From the NCBI GenBank assembly GCA_004123355.1, contig SCHM01000001.1, forward strand, positions 2,224,001 through 2,288,000: DNA of 64,000 nt. Direction: 5' to 3'. The first letter of the stretch is position 1, and each line of letters begins with the position of its first letter. The DNA is from Amphirosellinia nigrospora (taxonomy: Eukaryota; Ascomycota; Sordariomycetes; Xylariales; Xylariaceae). A program made the translations under genes and the position numbers. Positions 1-10,940 of the stretch are shown here, one piece after another. The notes beneath the pieces are model-generated. The model did no database searches. It had not been told where the DNA came from and saw only the letters and a list, made by a program, of their open reading frames with translations.

Positions 1-36
1 CCTGCCATGCTTGGAAGATAAGTAGCAATTCCAAGC

Positions 37-482
37 CTAGTCAACAGTGTAGACAGTCGCTTCATCAGCTGAAGCGCGCTTGTCAACAGTGTAGACGGTG
101 GCTTCATCAGCGGAGGCACGCTTATCAAGAGTGTAAACAGTGGCCTCGTCAGCAGAGCCGCGTTTGTCGACAGTATAGACAGTTGCTTCATCCGCGGAAG
201 CTCTTTTATCAGCGGTGCTTTGGCACAAGTAAGCGAACGATGCTACCGATGCAGAATTACAACAAAACATACTAAACTGTCGCTTCGTCGGCTGAACCTC
301 GCTTGTCAACGACGTAGACGGTCGCCTCATCAGCGGTCGCGCGCTTCAGGGGGGTGAGAGCATCTTTACAAAGGTTAACTGGGCACTAAACTGTTGACGA
401 TCTCCTTACTTCTAGCTAACGGAACAGCTGCGACGAGGCAGATGAATTGGGGGAGTAGAGCGAGAAGAGTTGTTGACTTCAT
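37..482 (-). CDS. Kex2-processed repeat peptide precursor (RiPP-like candidate)
   Basis: I reconstruct three exons: 482-410, 363-273 and 217-37. Introns are 409-364 (GTAAGG...AAAG) and 272-218 (GTATGT...AAAG). The result is a 114-residue protein ending at TAG. The first 23 or so residues are a clear signal peptide (MKSTTLLALLPQFICLVAAV). A short spacer ends in Leu-Lys-Arg, followed by six 12-residue units, five of which are followed by Lys-Arg: ATADEATVYVVD, GSADEATVYTAD, ASADEATVYTVD (three times) and GSADEATVYTLD. The second intron splits a Tyr codon inside repeat 2, and removing it restores the repeat exactly, which strongly supports the model. Lys-Arg sites after a signal peptide are the hallmark of Kex2/KexB-processed precursors such as dikaritins (ustiloxin, phomopsin), epichloecyclins and alpha-type pheromones. 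The Tyr-x-Val-Asp end before KR resembles phomopsin-type cores, but this is inference. No UstY-like (DUF3328) gene is visible here; one could lie left of the window. A TATAAA lies near 620-626, about 140 bp upstream. Confidence 0.85.
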
Positions 483-2071
483 GGTGGCCTGATTTAGGAT
501 GGTTTTGACGGTAAATTAAAGTCGGTTTCACGAATTGTTACAGGACTGCGGTTTGTTAGATTGTCGAGAGCAGCTGCTGTTTTCGAATTTTTGTGTTTAC
601 TCGCCTGGTCTTATACTCAATTTATAGAACATGATCTTTACGCCTTATACTTCCATCTTCAATAGCCTGTCTAGGTTCATGTTAAGTTCCTTGAGATGTT
701 AATGCAATGTCATTGCAGATACCTCGTCGGCCTTGTGTCATTTGAAGCTACCGGGGCCTATTCCCGCCGCCTTGTAAACTATCTGCTATCACAACAGCAG
801 CGAGTCCCCGGGTTGAGGTCACCCCCAGTCTCGAATAACACACATCAGCTCGCAATGACGGAGTGTGTGCTGCAATTCTTCTCGTTCAGCGAGATGGAAT
901 CGTCGATGCATAGTAACATGACTACTAGATTGGATAACCCCTATCTGCAGGCTAAAGCCATCTATATGCTGTATGTATGGTAAGCTATGTCCTAAATAAG
1001 CCTCTATATAGCGTAGTATGATAGACAGTGCATATAGACATAACATTACAGCAGCTGGCCTACATGCCTGCTAGCAAGAATAGGGTTCATATTGCGATCC
1101 AATGCTCGGCCATTATGCAGTAATTCTTGTTGTTGGTGAGAAATTGTACTTGTAGGACTTAAGGGGGAACTCCGGATCAAAGGCCTATTGGTTTTACACT
1201 GACTGAAAACACTGTGTGAGGGCTGCAAAAAAAGAAGATTTACCTCGACGATCAGATTATACGTTTTTGAATTGATTACGGAAATATTTGCCATGTTGCG
1301 GACTTTGAGCACCTTAGGTACCTATCTCTGATGCTTGTTAGGTGGATGTCCTTTAGAGTAAGCGGTTACACTAGGTAGGTAGTTAATCCGTATCTAGTTA
1401 GCGCCACATATCTCGACTTTGCGTTGACAAGTAAACATACAATTGTTTATGCTTCCAACTAAAAAATTCTTTTGGTTCATTTATACTTCGAACGACAAAG
1501 AAGATTGGACTGATGAAACGCCGTGAATTGCATCGCTTAGATACCACTTCTACAGAAAGGTGTTGGTATTATTATGGATCGGCTGATCCTAGCAGAGTCA
1601 AGAGCCAGAATGTAGCCGTGCACTCGCGTGTTGGGTGTTTGCATTTGAAACATTGTCACACGGGCAATATGATTCTACAAACAGTAATAGCGGATTAGTA
1701 CTGTGTTGAACGTTCGCTTACCACTCCCTACCAGTCTACGACTTGGTTACAGAGTGTCAGCAGTTTGCACCTAATAACTAACAATTAATAACTAAGACAT
1801 TTTATAAGATGCGAAATGATTTGTTGTTAAGTAATCTAATGTGTTCACCGCGTTGCGGAGGTAATGTCGGAGCTCGGACATCGCTTGCCGCATGCTGCGC
1901 TGGACAATGAGGCAAGCAGGCTGTATCCAACTCACCGGTAAGCTTTTCCGTTTTCTGCTACTTCTTCGTCCTTCCCAAACTTTTTCTGCATTTCTGTTTG
2001 TTCACTACTTTCTGTTGGCGCATCGATTTAGGTAACTTTTACTCTGCATTTGTCTTCCGTCAATTGGCCAC
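483..2071. other. intergenic, no supported gene
   Basis: Only short unrelated open frames are present, without recognisable domains. The block nearest 482 is the presumed promoter of the repeat-peptide gene and contains TATA-like A/T runs near 610-630. Confidence 0.5.
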
Positions 2072-3861
2072 ATGCGTGTGCCAAGAAAGATGTCAGCCCC
2101 CCATGCAGCACCAAAATCATCTTTCCATGCAGTCAGAGATCTCGGCGTGGAAAGCGAGAAAGTTGCCAGAGCGCCCGAAATCGGGGCCACATTACCAACG
2201 AATGGGGACAACGCCAACATTGGTGACCCAGAGAAGGCTTCCATACATGCTGCCATCAACTCCGAGATTCCAACTTCTGATGAGGATGTCGGGATGCCAA
2301 TTGAGACGGATCCCTACCTTGTAAGCGTTCTTATTTGCCATAACGACAACACGCGACAACCGAGCATCTTTGATACTTGCTACCAAAGTCTCTGTGTCTC
2401 CAGCTGTCCTAACCTCCCTATGCTAGGTAACCTGGAATGGCCCGGCCGATCCCACGAATCCCTTCAACTGGTCCCAACGGAAAAAATGGGTTGTCACACT
2501 CCTCGTCTCTCTGGGAGGCATGGTTACCCTGATGTCTTCAACTATGATTGCGCCGGCGCTTCCTTCCATATCGAAGGATCTACATATCGACGATGCAACA
2601 ACCCAATTGACGCTTTCAATCTTCGTCCTTAGTTATGCAATTGGCCCCATGATACTAGCACCTATGTCCGAAGTATTTGGCAGGAAGCCAGTGTGGTTAC
2701 TGTCTGGTGCCTTCTATATTCTTTGGAATACGGTGTGCGGCTTTGCAAAGACAAATGCTGTTCTTATCGTCGGTCGACTTTTTGTCTGGTCTGGTAGTGC
2801 TCAATATGCTGTAAGCGCACTTGACAACTTGACGAAGAGCAGAAGTGAACAGCTAACAGTAGTTCTAGATTGAATTTCCTGTCCTCAGCGACTGTTGGCC
2901 CCCTGAACAGCGTGGTCTCTCGTTCTCCATCGCAACCTTTCTCCCTTTATTAGGCCCCGCAATAGGTCCTATACTGGGTGGCGTCTTGACTGGTACTATT
3001 GGATGGCCCTGGATATTCTATATCCTTTCTATATTCGATGCTGTTCTACTAGTTTGCGCCTTCCTATTCTTCCCTGAGACATTCTCAACGATTATTCTGC
3101 ATCGCAAAGCCAAGAAACTCCGCAAATCGACCGGTGAGAACTACTACACCAAGCAGGAAAAGGACGGCAAATCTCTTTCGCAGCTTCTACTCATCTCCTT
3201 GGCTCGTCCTTGCCGCATGCTCCTCACTCATCCTCACATTCAGGTCTTGGCTTTCTTCTTGGCGTTGAATTACGGCATCCTATATATCGTCCAGTCTACA
3301 TTTGCGGAACTGTGGATTGAGAAGTATAACCAGTCCGTGACAGTCTCCGGGCTTCACTATATTGCCCTTGCAATCGGCTCTATACTTGCAGCTCAGGTTG
3401 GTGCACAGTTCATGGACCGCATTTGGAAATACCTGAAAGAACGAGCAAAGGGCGAAACTCAGCCTGAATATCGTGTACCACTGCTCATCCCCGGTGCCGT
3501 GCTTATGCCGGTCGGCCTCTTCTGGTATGGATGGACCGCTCAGGCTCGCGAGTTTTGGATTCTTCCCGATATCGGCATCGCAATATACGCTTTGCACTAT
3601 CTCTCGACTCAAGCTATGCAGGCTTATGTTGTGGACTCCTATCCAGAGTTCGTTGCCAGTGCTGTCGCGGCAAGCCAGCTGCCTCGTAATATCACTGGGT
3701 TCGGCTTCCCCTTGTTTGGCCCGGCACTGTACAATAAACTCGGATATGGTTGGGGTAATAGCATCTTGGCATTCTTGTTCATTGCCATTGGCTTCCCATC
3801 GCCAGTAATTCTTTGGAAATTTGGTGCGAAGTTGCGATCGCTCAAGACCGAGAAAGTATAA
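2072..3861 (+). CDS. DHA1-type MFS drug/metabolite exporter
   Basis: Exons are 2072-2320, 2427-2810 and 2869-3861, with GTAAGC introns of 106 and 58 nt, giving 541 residues, normal for fungal 12-TM DHA1 proteins. The splice joins the family signature DPYL/VTWNGPADPTNPFNW before TM1. Motif A appears as LAPMSEVFGRKPV between TM2 and TM3, and motif C as GPAIGPILGG in TM5. An acidic N-terminal tail of about 80 residues is cytoplasmic. It probably exports a small molecule by proton antiport at the plasma membrane. No frame break is seen over 1.6 kb, unlike many neighbours. It lies 1.6 kb from the repeat-peptide gene, divergently oriented, so it could export that product; this is inference from position only. 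A second Met, seven codons in (MSAPHA), is an alternative start. Confidence 0.9.
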
Positions 3862-4322
3862 TCCGAGAGAAGATGTATAAACCGCAAGAGATCGATTCTA
3901 GTCATAGACAAAACGGAACCTACGTCAAGCAAGGGACAATGACCGGTGCATTGACTTGCAACTTCAGGTTCGGATTGAAAGCATGTGAGAATATACAGAG
4001 AGCACATAGAGTTTGGAAGATGTAAATATTACTGTTCGCTCGCCGCAACGAAGTGTATAGCATTGGAGTCATGGATCATTCACTAGGCGTGACGCGGTCG
4101 CAAATTGATGATTTTCTCGAATGACTTCGATGGTTCACTTCTACAGTATGTACCACGGTACATCAGTTGCTAGCTGAGCCGCCAAAGCGCTATCTCTAAG
4201 TGCGGGAAACCACTGGTACACCATCTCGCGTGTTAGTAATTCTTCTCAATGGAAATGGGAGAGGCTGATAACTACCCCCTAGGAAGAATCTAAGCGTGTA
4301 TATGAACAGGACAATGACTTAC
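3862..4322. other. intergenic
   Basis: This is the 3' space between the convergent exporter and sedolisin genes. Short open frames here show no similarity I recognise. The true last exon of the sedolisin (after GTAAGT at about 4322) may begin in it. Confidence 0.4.
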
Positions 4323-6251
4323 TGGCGTCCCCCATCCACTAGCTGCATCCTAGCCCGCCTGAGTGGAAAAACCCGTGCTATTACATCCCTTCGCGCTCCC
4401 GTGGACTACATCAGTGAAGCCCTCCCCCCGTTTCCCCATCTCCCAGATCCAGGGATTCAAGAAGCCAAGGACCTGTTTCCCTTCCGCAAGCAGGGCATCG
4501 TTCACTAGGGCGATGATGGTGGCGAAAGTTGGGGCACTGGCACTCGTCCCACTCATCAGCCTCTCCGTACCGTTCCAGAAGACCGCGTACTCATACCCGC
4601 GCACTAACATCCGGGTATGCCACCCCTTGCGCGTCATACATGCCGGCGTGCGCGCCGGCCAGGCTCTCGATGTACTCCTGCACGGGTCCGTCCTGCCACT
4701 TCGGTCGCGGGAAATACCGGGAGAACCCGCCGCCCGAGACAAATTTCTTTTCGTCTAGCACGGCAACTTGCTCTGGGTTGATCCCCATCGTGGCACCCAC
4801 GCTCGTCACGTAGGGACAGGCGTCGGGGAAACCGGTCGGGAACTCGGGCGTTTCGGGCGTCCCGTCGTTGTGGTTGGTGTGGCACATCCCGTCGTGGCCG
4901 ACACCTGAGTCCCCAGATCCGAAGATCAGAGATACACCCCGCGCGCCGAGCTGCGCGAACGGGTTGCAGACGCGCCGCGCGTAGGAGGGCGGGAGCGTGT
5001 GCTCTATGTCCCCATAGCTGGTGCTGATCACCTTTGGGAGCTCTGCGTCCGGCAATGCTAACATATATTCGAGCCAGATGAGATATGGCTCGTTCGTATT
5101 GTTCGGCGCAAATGCCGTTGGCCGAAAGGGCGGAGGGGTTCCACGTGTAGAGTATATGGTGAGGGGGGTTGGATAGGCGATGCCAAGCATGGCTTGGATG
5201 TCCAGATTGCCCTCTTTACCCTTGCCGTGCTCGAGCTGATCAGGGGTAGCGAGGGTTTGCGGGTTTGTGCCCCCAACTGAGACGTCAGTGAAGTCCCATG
5301 CGGCAGGAGCGACATCAGGCCGGTACTTGGCGAGAAAGAGAGATGTGTCAGAGCGATTATTAAACTGGCCCAGATAATTTGTCAATGCCATTGAGTTTTT
5401 GCTGGGGACTTGAATCTCGTAGTCAAGGGTGCCGTAAAGCGTGCGAAGACATAATGGCGTAACATCGCTAACATTGCAGGCGTCCCGGACTGCAACAACA
5501 TCTCGTGGCGGGTTCTCTTTTGTGCGTGCCCTGGCTTGATTTCCATCCCTGAGGCCGCGGCCCGATACAAGATCGGATTTGATCAAAACACTCCGAGAGG
5601 CTGGTTGTGTGAGCCTGAAGAAGGAGTTGGTAGGTTGAATGCATTCGATATGGCTATGCAGATGGTCTGGTAAGGACCATTCCCCGGCTCGTATAGCGTG
5701 GACTTTCGGAACTCCCGTCGAAACGCGAGAATCTGTGGTACTCCGTTTCTAACAACTGTTCAAGATGACGGACCGGCATGTCTACCGATATCCAGTCACG
5801 ATTGGCGGAGAATGATATTCTCTCTTCGATAATTCCGTTCTCCCCGAGCCATTCTGTGACAAGCTGAATAGTCTCGGTGCTGGGCTCAACAAGAGAGCGA
5901 ACCTCTTCAGCGCTCAAATGATTTCCATATTGAGGATGTGATGGTGATGACACTTAATATGGCAGTAGATTAGTATGTGATGTGAGTTGATACTTCGCCA
6001 GGGATGTTACCTTCTATTAACCGTTGCTCGAGTATTTTAAATCGACCCTGTCGTAAACCAATCCGAAAGTCGATGTGGTGGTCGGAAGGGGTTCTACCCG
6101 TCGCCACCCAGCTTGGTGGGATATGATGCCTTTCTTTTAAATTATACGATGACCGTGAGCTACGGCCCTTGAGACCACTACATGAAACGCAGCCGAGTAG
6201 GTCAGTCAATAGTATTAATGATATTAGAAGAGCCACAATTGCAGTCGACAT
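4323..6251 (-). pseudogene. Sedolisin / tripeptidyl-peptidase (S53), disrupted
   Basis: The ATG at 6251 starts a signal peptide (MSTAIVALLISLILLTDLLG). An intron at 6010-5953 joins the pro-domain (SHPQYGNHLSAEEV). The mature enzyme has all S53 catalytic elements: Glu and Asp in EGNLDIQ (about 5190), Asp in SGDSG (about 4910) and Ser in SGTSASAP (about 4540). It would be a secreted acidic endo- or tripeptidyl-peptidase. There are three lesions. One is a frame change near 5715 (pro-domain to GEWSLPDHLHSHI). One is a frame change near 4590 (between PDVSAR and GYEYAVFWNGT). The third is an in-frame TAG at 4352-4350 where the family has Trp in the GWD..TG.GTP C-terminal motif. Each frame change needs +2 or -1 nt and could be assembly error, but the stop is a single G-to-A change and looks real. 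The coding frame is otherwise well kept, so decay would be recent. Confidence 0.8.
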
Positions 6252-7644
6252 GTCGATTCTCAAGTGTCTCACGCTTTTCAATTGCCCATCCGCGAGAAAA
6301 AAGTAGTTTTGAATTCATCTGCGGGTCAAGACTGTTCATTCAAATTGTTCGCCATATTCCATGAGCCCTTGGATGGTTTAGGAGCACCGCAAGGTTACGC
6401 TTTTCCAAAGCTGCTTTTATTCGTGGTGATGTCATTTCTACACATTATCTCCCCTCTTCATGCCGCTCAATCGATAATCTGCGCGCTTGGGCTCGCCTGG
6501 ATTGATGGTGAGCTCTTCCGAAAGGGCGGTCTGTATCCTCCACTCTTACTCTGAAATCAGTACATATGATACATGACATTGCCGTCAGCACTCTCCTGCA
6601 GGTGAGATCGGTAGAAGTAAGGTAAAGTGCACTCTCACTCTGCATGCTAATCATAGCCTTATGCAATGAATAGTATTACTCGACCCTGCAGACGCGTGAA
6701 GTTGACCTCGCAGATGCATTAGACTAAGATCAGAGCCGACCAATCGCCTCTTCCTTCAAGGTTATTCTATCATACCCCATGCGATACTCGATTCAATAAT
6801 CGGGCTGGAAGCTGTCGGACTTACAACTTGGCTTTGGTGGATAAAACGCAGAATTGGTGACAAGAAGCGCGGGATAGAGAGCAGAGTAAGAAATCGACCT
6901 CTAATACTGTAACGTATTTCACCATCGAAGATGACGAGGACGACGAGGATGATTTACCCTCAGTACAGTCACAGAATGAGGAATATAACCCCTTGATGAA
7001 TAAGGTCGAGAAAGAGGAAGCGTAAATTGGGTCTGAGGAATTACTAGTTAATATAACAAAAGAACTTTCAGAAAAAGACGACATGAATCAATGGGTTAAT
7101 GGCTTATGAATATTTTCCAAGCTGTGAGACTTGATGACTGTCCGAACGGCGCTTTGGAGGAGCCCGTACCCAGAGCTTCCTCTGCGTATAGCAACGCACT
7201 TTTCACTCTGTGCAGTATGACGCAGTCCGCTTTCGTATGCATATACCGCTAGGATAGCAATACACGGTGATATAAAGTAAGGTGACTACTTAGGCATCAT
7301 CTTACCGGCCCCAATTATCCGGAGCGCTTGTTTCTCCGTCATAGTAGTACTATGGCGCATTTTTTGAGGGATGATTGGTGGCGGCTGAATTGCTCCGAGA
7401 ACAACCACTTCTGCCAATTCGAGAACAAGAAATAGTATTAATTATGTAGTATCTCAATTGATGATTAGAGGCCGATATTACGTGAATTAATATGCACAAA
7501 GCGGCAATTGATAGTCTCAATGGTAGGAAGATGTAGATTTACTTAACTTCGGATCCTTTCTATTCACCAATTCTTATATTCGATGTTTGCTGATCGGTCT
7601 GACCTATCCAGAGGTCAACTCGCAGTATCTTTAGTTTTTCTTCA
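6252..7644. other. intergenic, no supported gene
   Basis: This stretch of 1.4 kb holds only short open frames. One at 7084-6821 contains a Ser run coming from a simple-sequence GAC/GAG tract and looks like a chance frame. Confidence 0.5.
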
Positions 7645-8726
7645 ATGATGTGGGCGATTACAGCTTATCTCGGGCTATTCGCTGCATTAGCAAGCGGGAA
7701 GCGATCGGAAGATCAGAAGTCATGGAAGCGGCCCATTGTCCTTGATAGCTCAGGGGGATTCAACGTCGGTGGGAAGACCATCAAGAGCCCATACAATCCC
7801 AATATGACTTTGACCTGCGACCACGGCTATATCGAGTATTTCCTCCCCTGGAAACGCCGGAAGACAAGTCTCTTCATGTGGCATAGCTCAAGCACGCAGA
7901 CGTGGCAGAACCGATACGACGGCGGCGAAGGCTTCAAGGATATGTTCCTGAGACGCAACTATCCAGTCTACCTCTGGGACGCCCTCGTCTCGGCCGCGCC
8001 AACTGGGCTTGTGAACGGACTTCCTATGCACCCGACTATCGAGACCAGGGCAATTTTGTGGCGTGGAATTTCGGTCCTTCGTATCCCAATTTCTGGCCAG
8101 ACACGCAATTCCCTGCCGACAACCAAACGGCCTGGGAACAGATAACTGGTGGTCGCTACGTCGAATACGACACAATAGCCAACGTCTGGCTCCACGCGAC
8201 TGCCGCCGCGATAGCTGCGGATTCATACAAGGTCGGCGACAGCATCGTCTACCTGACGAACTCAGCAGCAGGACTGCGTGCGCAGCTGGCAGTGGCCCTA
8301 AGCAACACGACCAACACCAAGGCGATCGTAGCGTACGAGAGCTTCGGCTACATCTTCCCCGACAACATGAACATTACCGCCGGCGGACCTTTCGGCCCCC
8401 TCCTCGTGTCGGTCGAGCAGTTCAAGAAACTCGCTAAGCTACCGGCCATACAGTACATATTCAGTGACCATCGTTCCGAAAATTTCACGTTCCTCGCACA
8501 GGCGCGCCTTTCCGCCAAGATTATCAATATGTACGGCGGGAATGCCGAGATTCTCCTACTTGGGAAAGATGCGGGACTTAATGGAAGCACACACATTTCG
8601 TTCATGGATATGGATAACGATAAAGTGGCGGGACTGTTAGATAAGTTCCTGGCGAAGAACCGGCTTGATGATTATGCGGAAGATGACGATGGCGATGGCG
8701 AAGATGATTACGGTTATTACAGGTAA
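7645..8726 (+). CDS. Secreted alpha/beta hydrolase (esterase-like), one frame break
   Basis: The start at 7645 gives a signal peptide (MMWAITAYLGLFAALASG). The body matches a fungal secreted alpha/beta-hydrolase family: LFMWHSSST corresponds to the HGSG oxyanion region, then FRDLF-like and YPVYLWD strands, then RDQGNFVAWNFGPSYPNFWP. A likely nucleophile region is YLTNSAAGLRAQ, and a C-terminal His lies in NGSTHISF. The C-terminus is an acidic tail of Asp, Glu and Gly followed by Tyr. The frame changes near 7981: WDA continues as PRLGRANW only if one C is added to GCCC. I treat this as a homopolymer undercall. After repair the protein is about 360 residues. Substrate unknown; esterase or lipase activity is a family-level inference. 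Confidence 0.7.
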
Positions 8727-9295
8727 GGCGCGAAGAGGTGGGGGTTTCTGACATCGATGTTAAGCTCGGTGACTGCAAGGAGGTCACCTCATTAAATCGG
8801 GACGGCGAGTCAGGACTCAGAACGGCCAAAGCTCATTAGGAGTGCTTTGATATCAATGAAATTAGTATCCAGCGCACCTTGTTCCATGATAAAGGATTTT
8901 GGCTATGAGGTTGAATTATATGTTGATCCTAATAAAAATAGCTCGAGCCAGACTTTGCCTCCTATTCTTGATGATCGAACAAATTTAGACGGTATGCTTC
9001 TTATGAGATGAACCAGTAGCTGAAGAAGGTGTTATTTCTAGCGGAACTAAGCGACGGGCGTGTCTTATCACTTGTCCCCTTCATGCCATTCGGTCGTAAG
9101 TCATAGTCAGTCAATTTAATCTGACTTCTAATGTTACAACTTAGTTTTAATAAGGGAGACTTTTTCACAAGTTGGGTTGTGAGCGGTACCAGCCGTGATC
9201 CAGGATAATGTACGGCCGGTAATACCGAAGTACGTTTGCCAACACAACGCCCAATCGTCTGTAAAGTCAGCTATCAGTTTCCTCTCACAGGCAAT
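8727..9295. other. intergenic
   Basis: No gene or repeat is recognised; this is convergent 3' space between the hydrolase and the small secreted protein. Confidence 0.4.
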
Positions 9296-9906
9296 TCAGA
9301 TTGCAGGCTCACAATATAACACGTCTACGCTGACGTTAGCCGGTTTATGCGGAACCGTGAGCGAGTCGTCGACATAGTAATCGAGGAAAGCCTTATCGTC
9401 TGCATCGAAACCAGTGAGGTCGACGGTGCCGGTGCTCGCGCCGAAAGCCGGCATCGCGACATTCGTGTTGGGCCTATACTGCAGAGACATGGCCTTTCCC
9501 AACAGGCCAAGGTTGTTGGGCTCTCCGACCGTGATATCGGAGACGAAAAACCCCAGCTCGTGCCCTTCTGTCTGCATCCTGCCGGTGTAGTTGAAATAGA
9601 ATCTGTAAGACGAGTTGTCCGCTCTTGGGGCGGTGCTAGCGTCATAGTGCAGGATTAGCTGCGGCTCCGGGTAGGAGGGGATATCAGTGCTGTGGAGGTA
9701 GCCTAGCATGGTTTGTTAGTTTTGTTTCTTGCCGAAGAAGTTAGGACTACGATATGGGCCGCACCATCGATTGGGCTATTGCTAGCTAGGCCCTTAACGC
9801 GTAGGGCGAACGGCCCGTCGGCTATCAGGTCTGGGATATCATCATCTTGTGCGAGGGCTCCCGTGGCCATGAGGCCCAAAAACTGCGCAACAGTTTGGAA
9901 TCTCAT
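9296..9906 (-). CDS. Small secreted fungal protein (DUF7907-like)
   Basis: Exons are 9906-9765 and 9702-9296, giving 182 residues. The intron (9764-9703) begins GTGCGG, contains two CTAAC branch-point-like sites and ends CTAG. Splicing joins SPIDG to YLHSTDIPSYPEP in frame. The first 19 residues are a signal peptide (MRFQTVAQFLGLMATGALA). The mature part starts with the acidic DDDIPDL, then FALRVKG, the pattern I associate with the secreted DUF7907 group (FALRV...DG.L). There is one C-terminal Cys and several N-glycosylation sequons (NSS, NYT, NVS). Function is unknown. It could be a cell-surface or effector-like protein; the DUF assignment is from memory. Confidence 0.65.
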
Positions 9907-10468
9907 TACTAAGAATCAAGTAGTCGGGCGGACGGTGATTGGATTATGATTATGAGAAACAATGAAAGGCAATGACTTTTGACTTGTTTGATTTTAAACT
10001 ATTGAACTTCGTGTTATATACACATATTCATCTTACTTCTGATATCTTAGAACATGGAACTTACTCCAGGACACAAGTTGAAGGCTACAGCTGGTGTGCT
10101 GTGCCGTAATCCTTTCAGGCTGCTGTTTAAAAGTCTCCTTCATTTGTTTATGTCTTTGGCATCTGACGGCTAACTTACTTAAGGTACTAAGGCAGGAAGT
10201 TTGTTGATGCCTGGGCTAGAGTGCCCCACTGTAGACTATTTTTACCATCTTTAGGGCTGAACCTATACGGAGGTCTGGCCAAGATTAACTATTATCCTTG
10301 GCAATGACGTAAAGTGCAAATGTTTCGGCTAGCAATGGTCTATAAATTATACGTGCAGAATTCGCACCCGCCCTTCTACCCTATTACTTACCTACGTTAT
10401 TTAAATTTATACTTTTGTTTTTTGCTTTAGTTACGTTGTTTTATTTATTTATTTAACTTTGCTATAGG
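9907..10468. other. intergenic, locally A/T-rich
   Basis: No gene is seen. The right part (about 10380-10460) is a T-rich stretch with ATTT runs directly abutting the hairpin element. Confidence 0.5.
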
Positions 10469-10591
10469 GTAAGTAGTTTCGGCTAGTTTTCGAAGCTTGG
10501 GATCGCCGAATTTGTACCTAAGGGGTTGGTTACTGTACATCAATTACCCCTTAGTACCGCTTTCGCTACGAAAACTAGCCGACAGGCTTAC
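10469..10591. repeat. Hairpin (MITE-like) element, about 123 bp
   Basis: The ends are imperfect inverted repeats. GTAAG, six bases, CGGCTAGTTTTCG, one base and AGC on the left (10469-10496) match the reverse complement of the right end (10566-10591). The 13-bp core CGGCTAGTTTTCG / CGAAAACTAGCCG is exact. An inner pair (GTACCTAAGGGGT / TACCCCTTAGTAC) extends the fold. No open frame lies inside. It could be a small MITE or a structured regulatory hairpin; I see no second copy in the window and no clear target duplication. Confidence 0.55.
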
Positions 10592-10940
10592 GCCCTTCCC
10601 AATACAAGTTACTAGTGTTATTACCTGTGTGCGCGCCCTGTGTGTGTTGTAGATGCAAGCGATCTTCGCAGATACTGACTGACGCGAGAAATTTACCGCT
10701 TTAGGAATCGACTTCACCCGACATGTCGGTCTGCTCTACTCTTGGTCACTTATACGAGTCACTGATATGCAAGACGCATCGCTCGCAATCCTATATGTTT
10801 ATAGTTGAACGTATCTACGCCGCGGCCAGACATAATGCCCTCCTTCCCTCCATCTTTGCTCATGCACCGACAGACGTGCAGCTCATATCCGATAAAACAC
10901 CCTGCATAACCGCCAACTAGTCCCCAAGGCTCACCGCATC

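Noticed and set aside
37-330. Single-exon reading of the repeat peptide frame starting at 330
   Set aside because: It lacks a signal peptide, uses a different frame for its first third and runs through intron sequence; the three-exon model restores all six repeats.
6821-7084. 87-codon frame with a Ser run
   Set aside because: Simple-sequence origin, no motif, no neighbouring exons.
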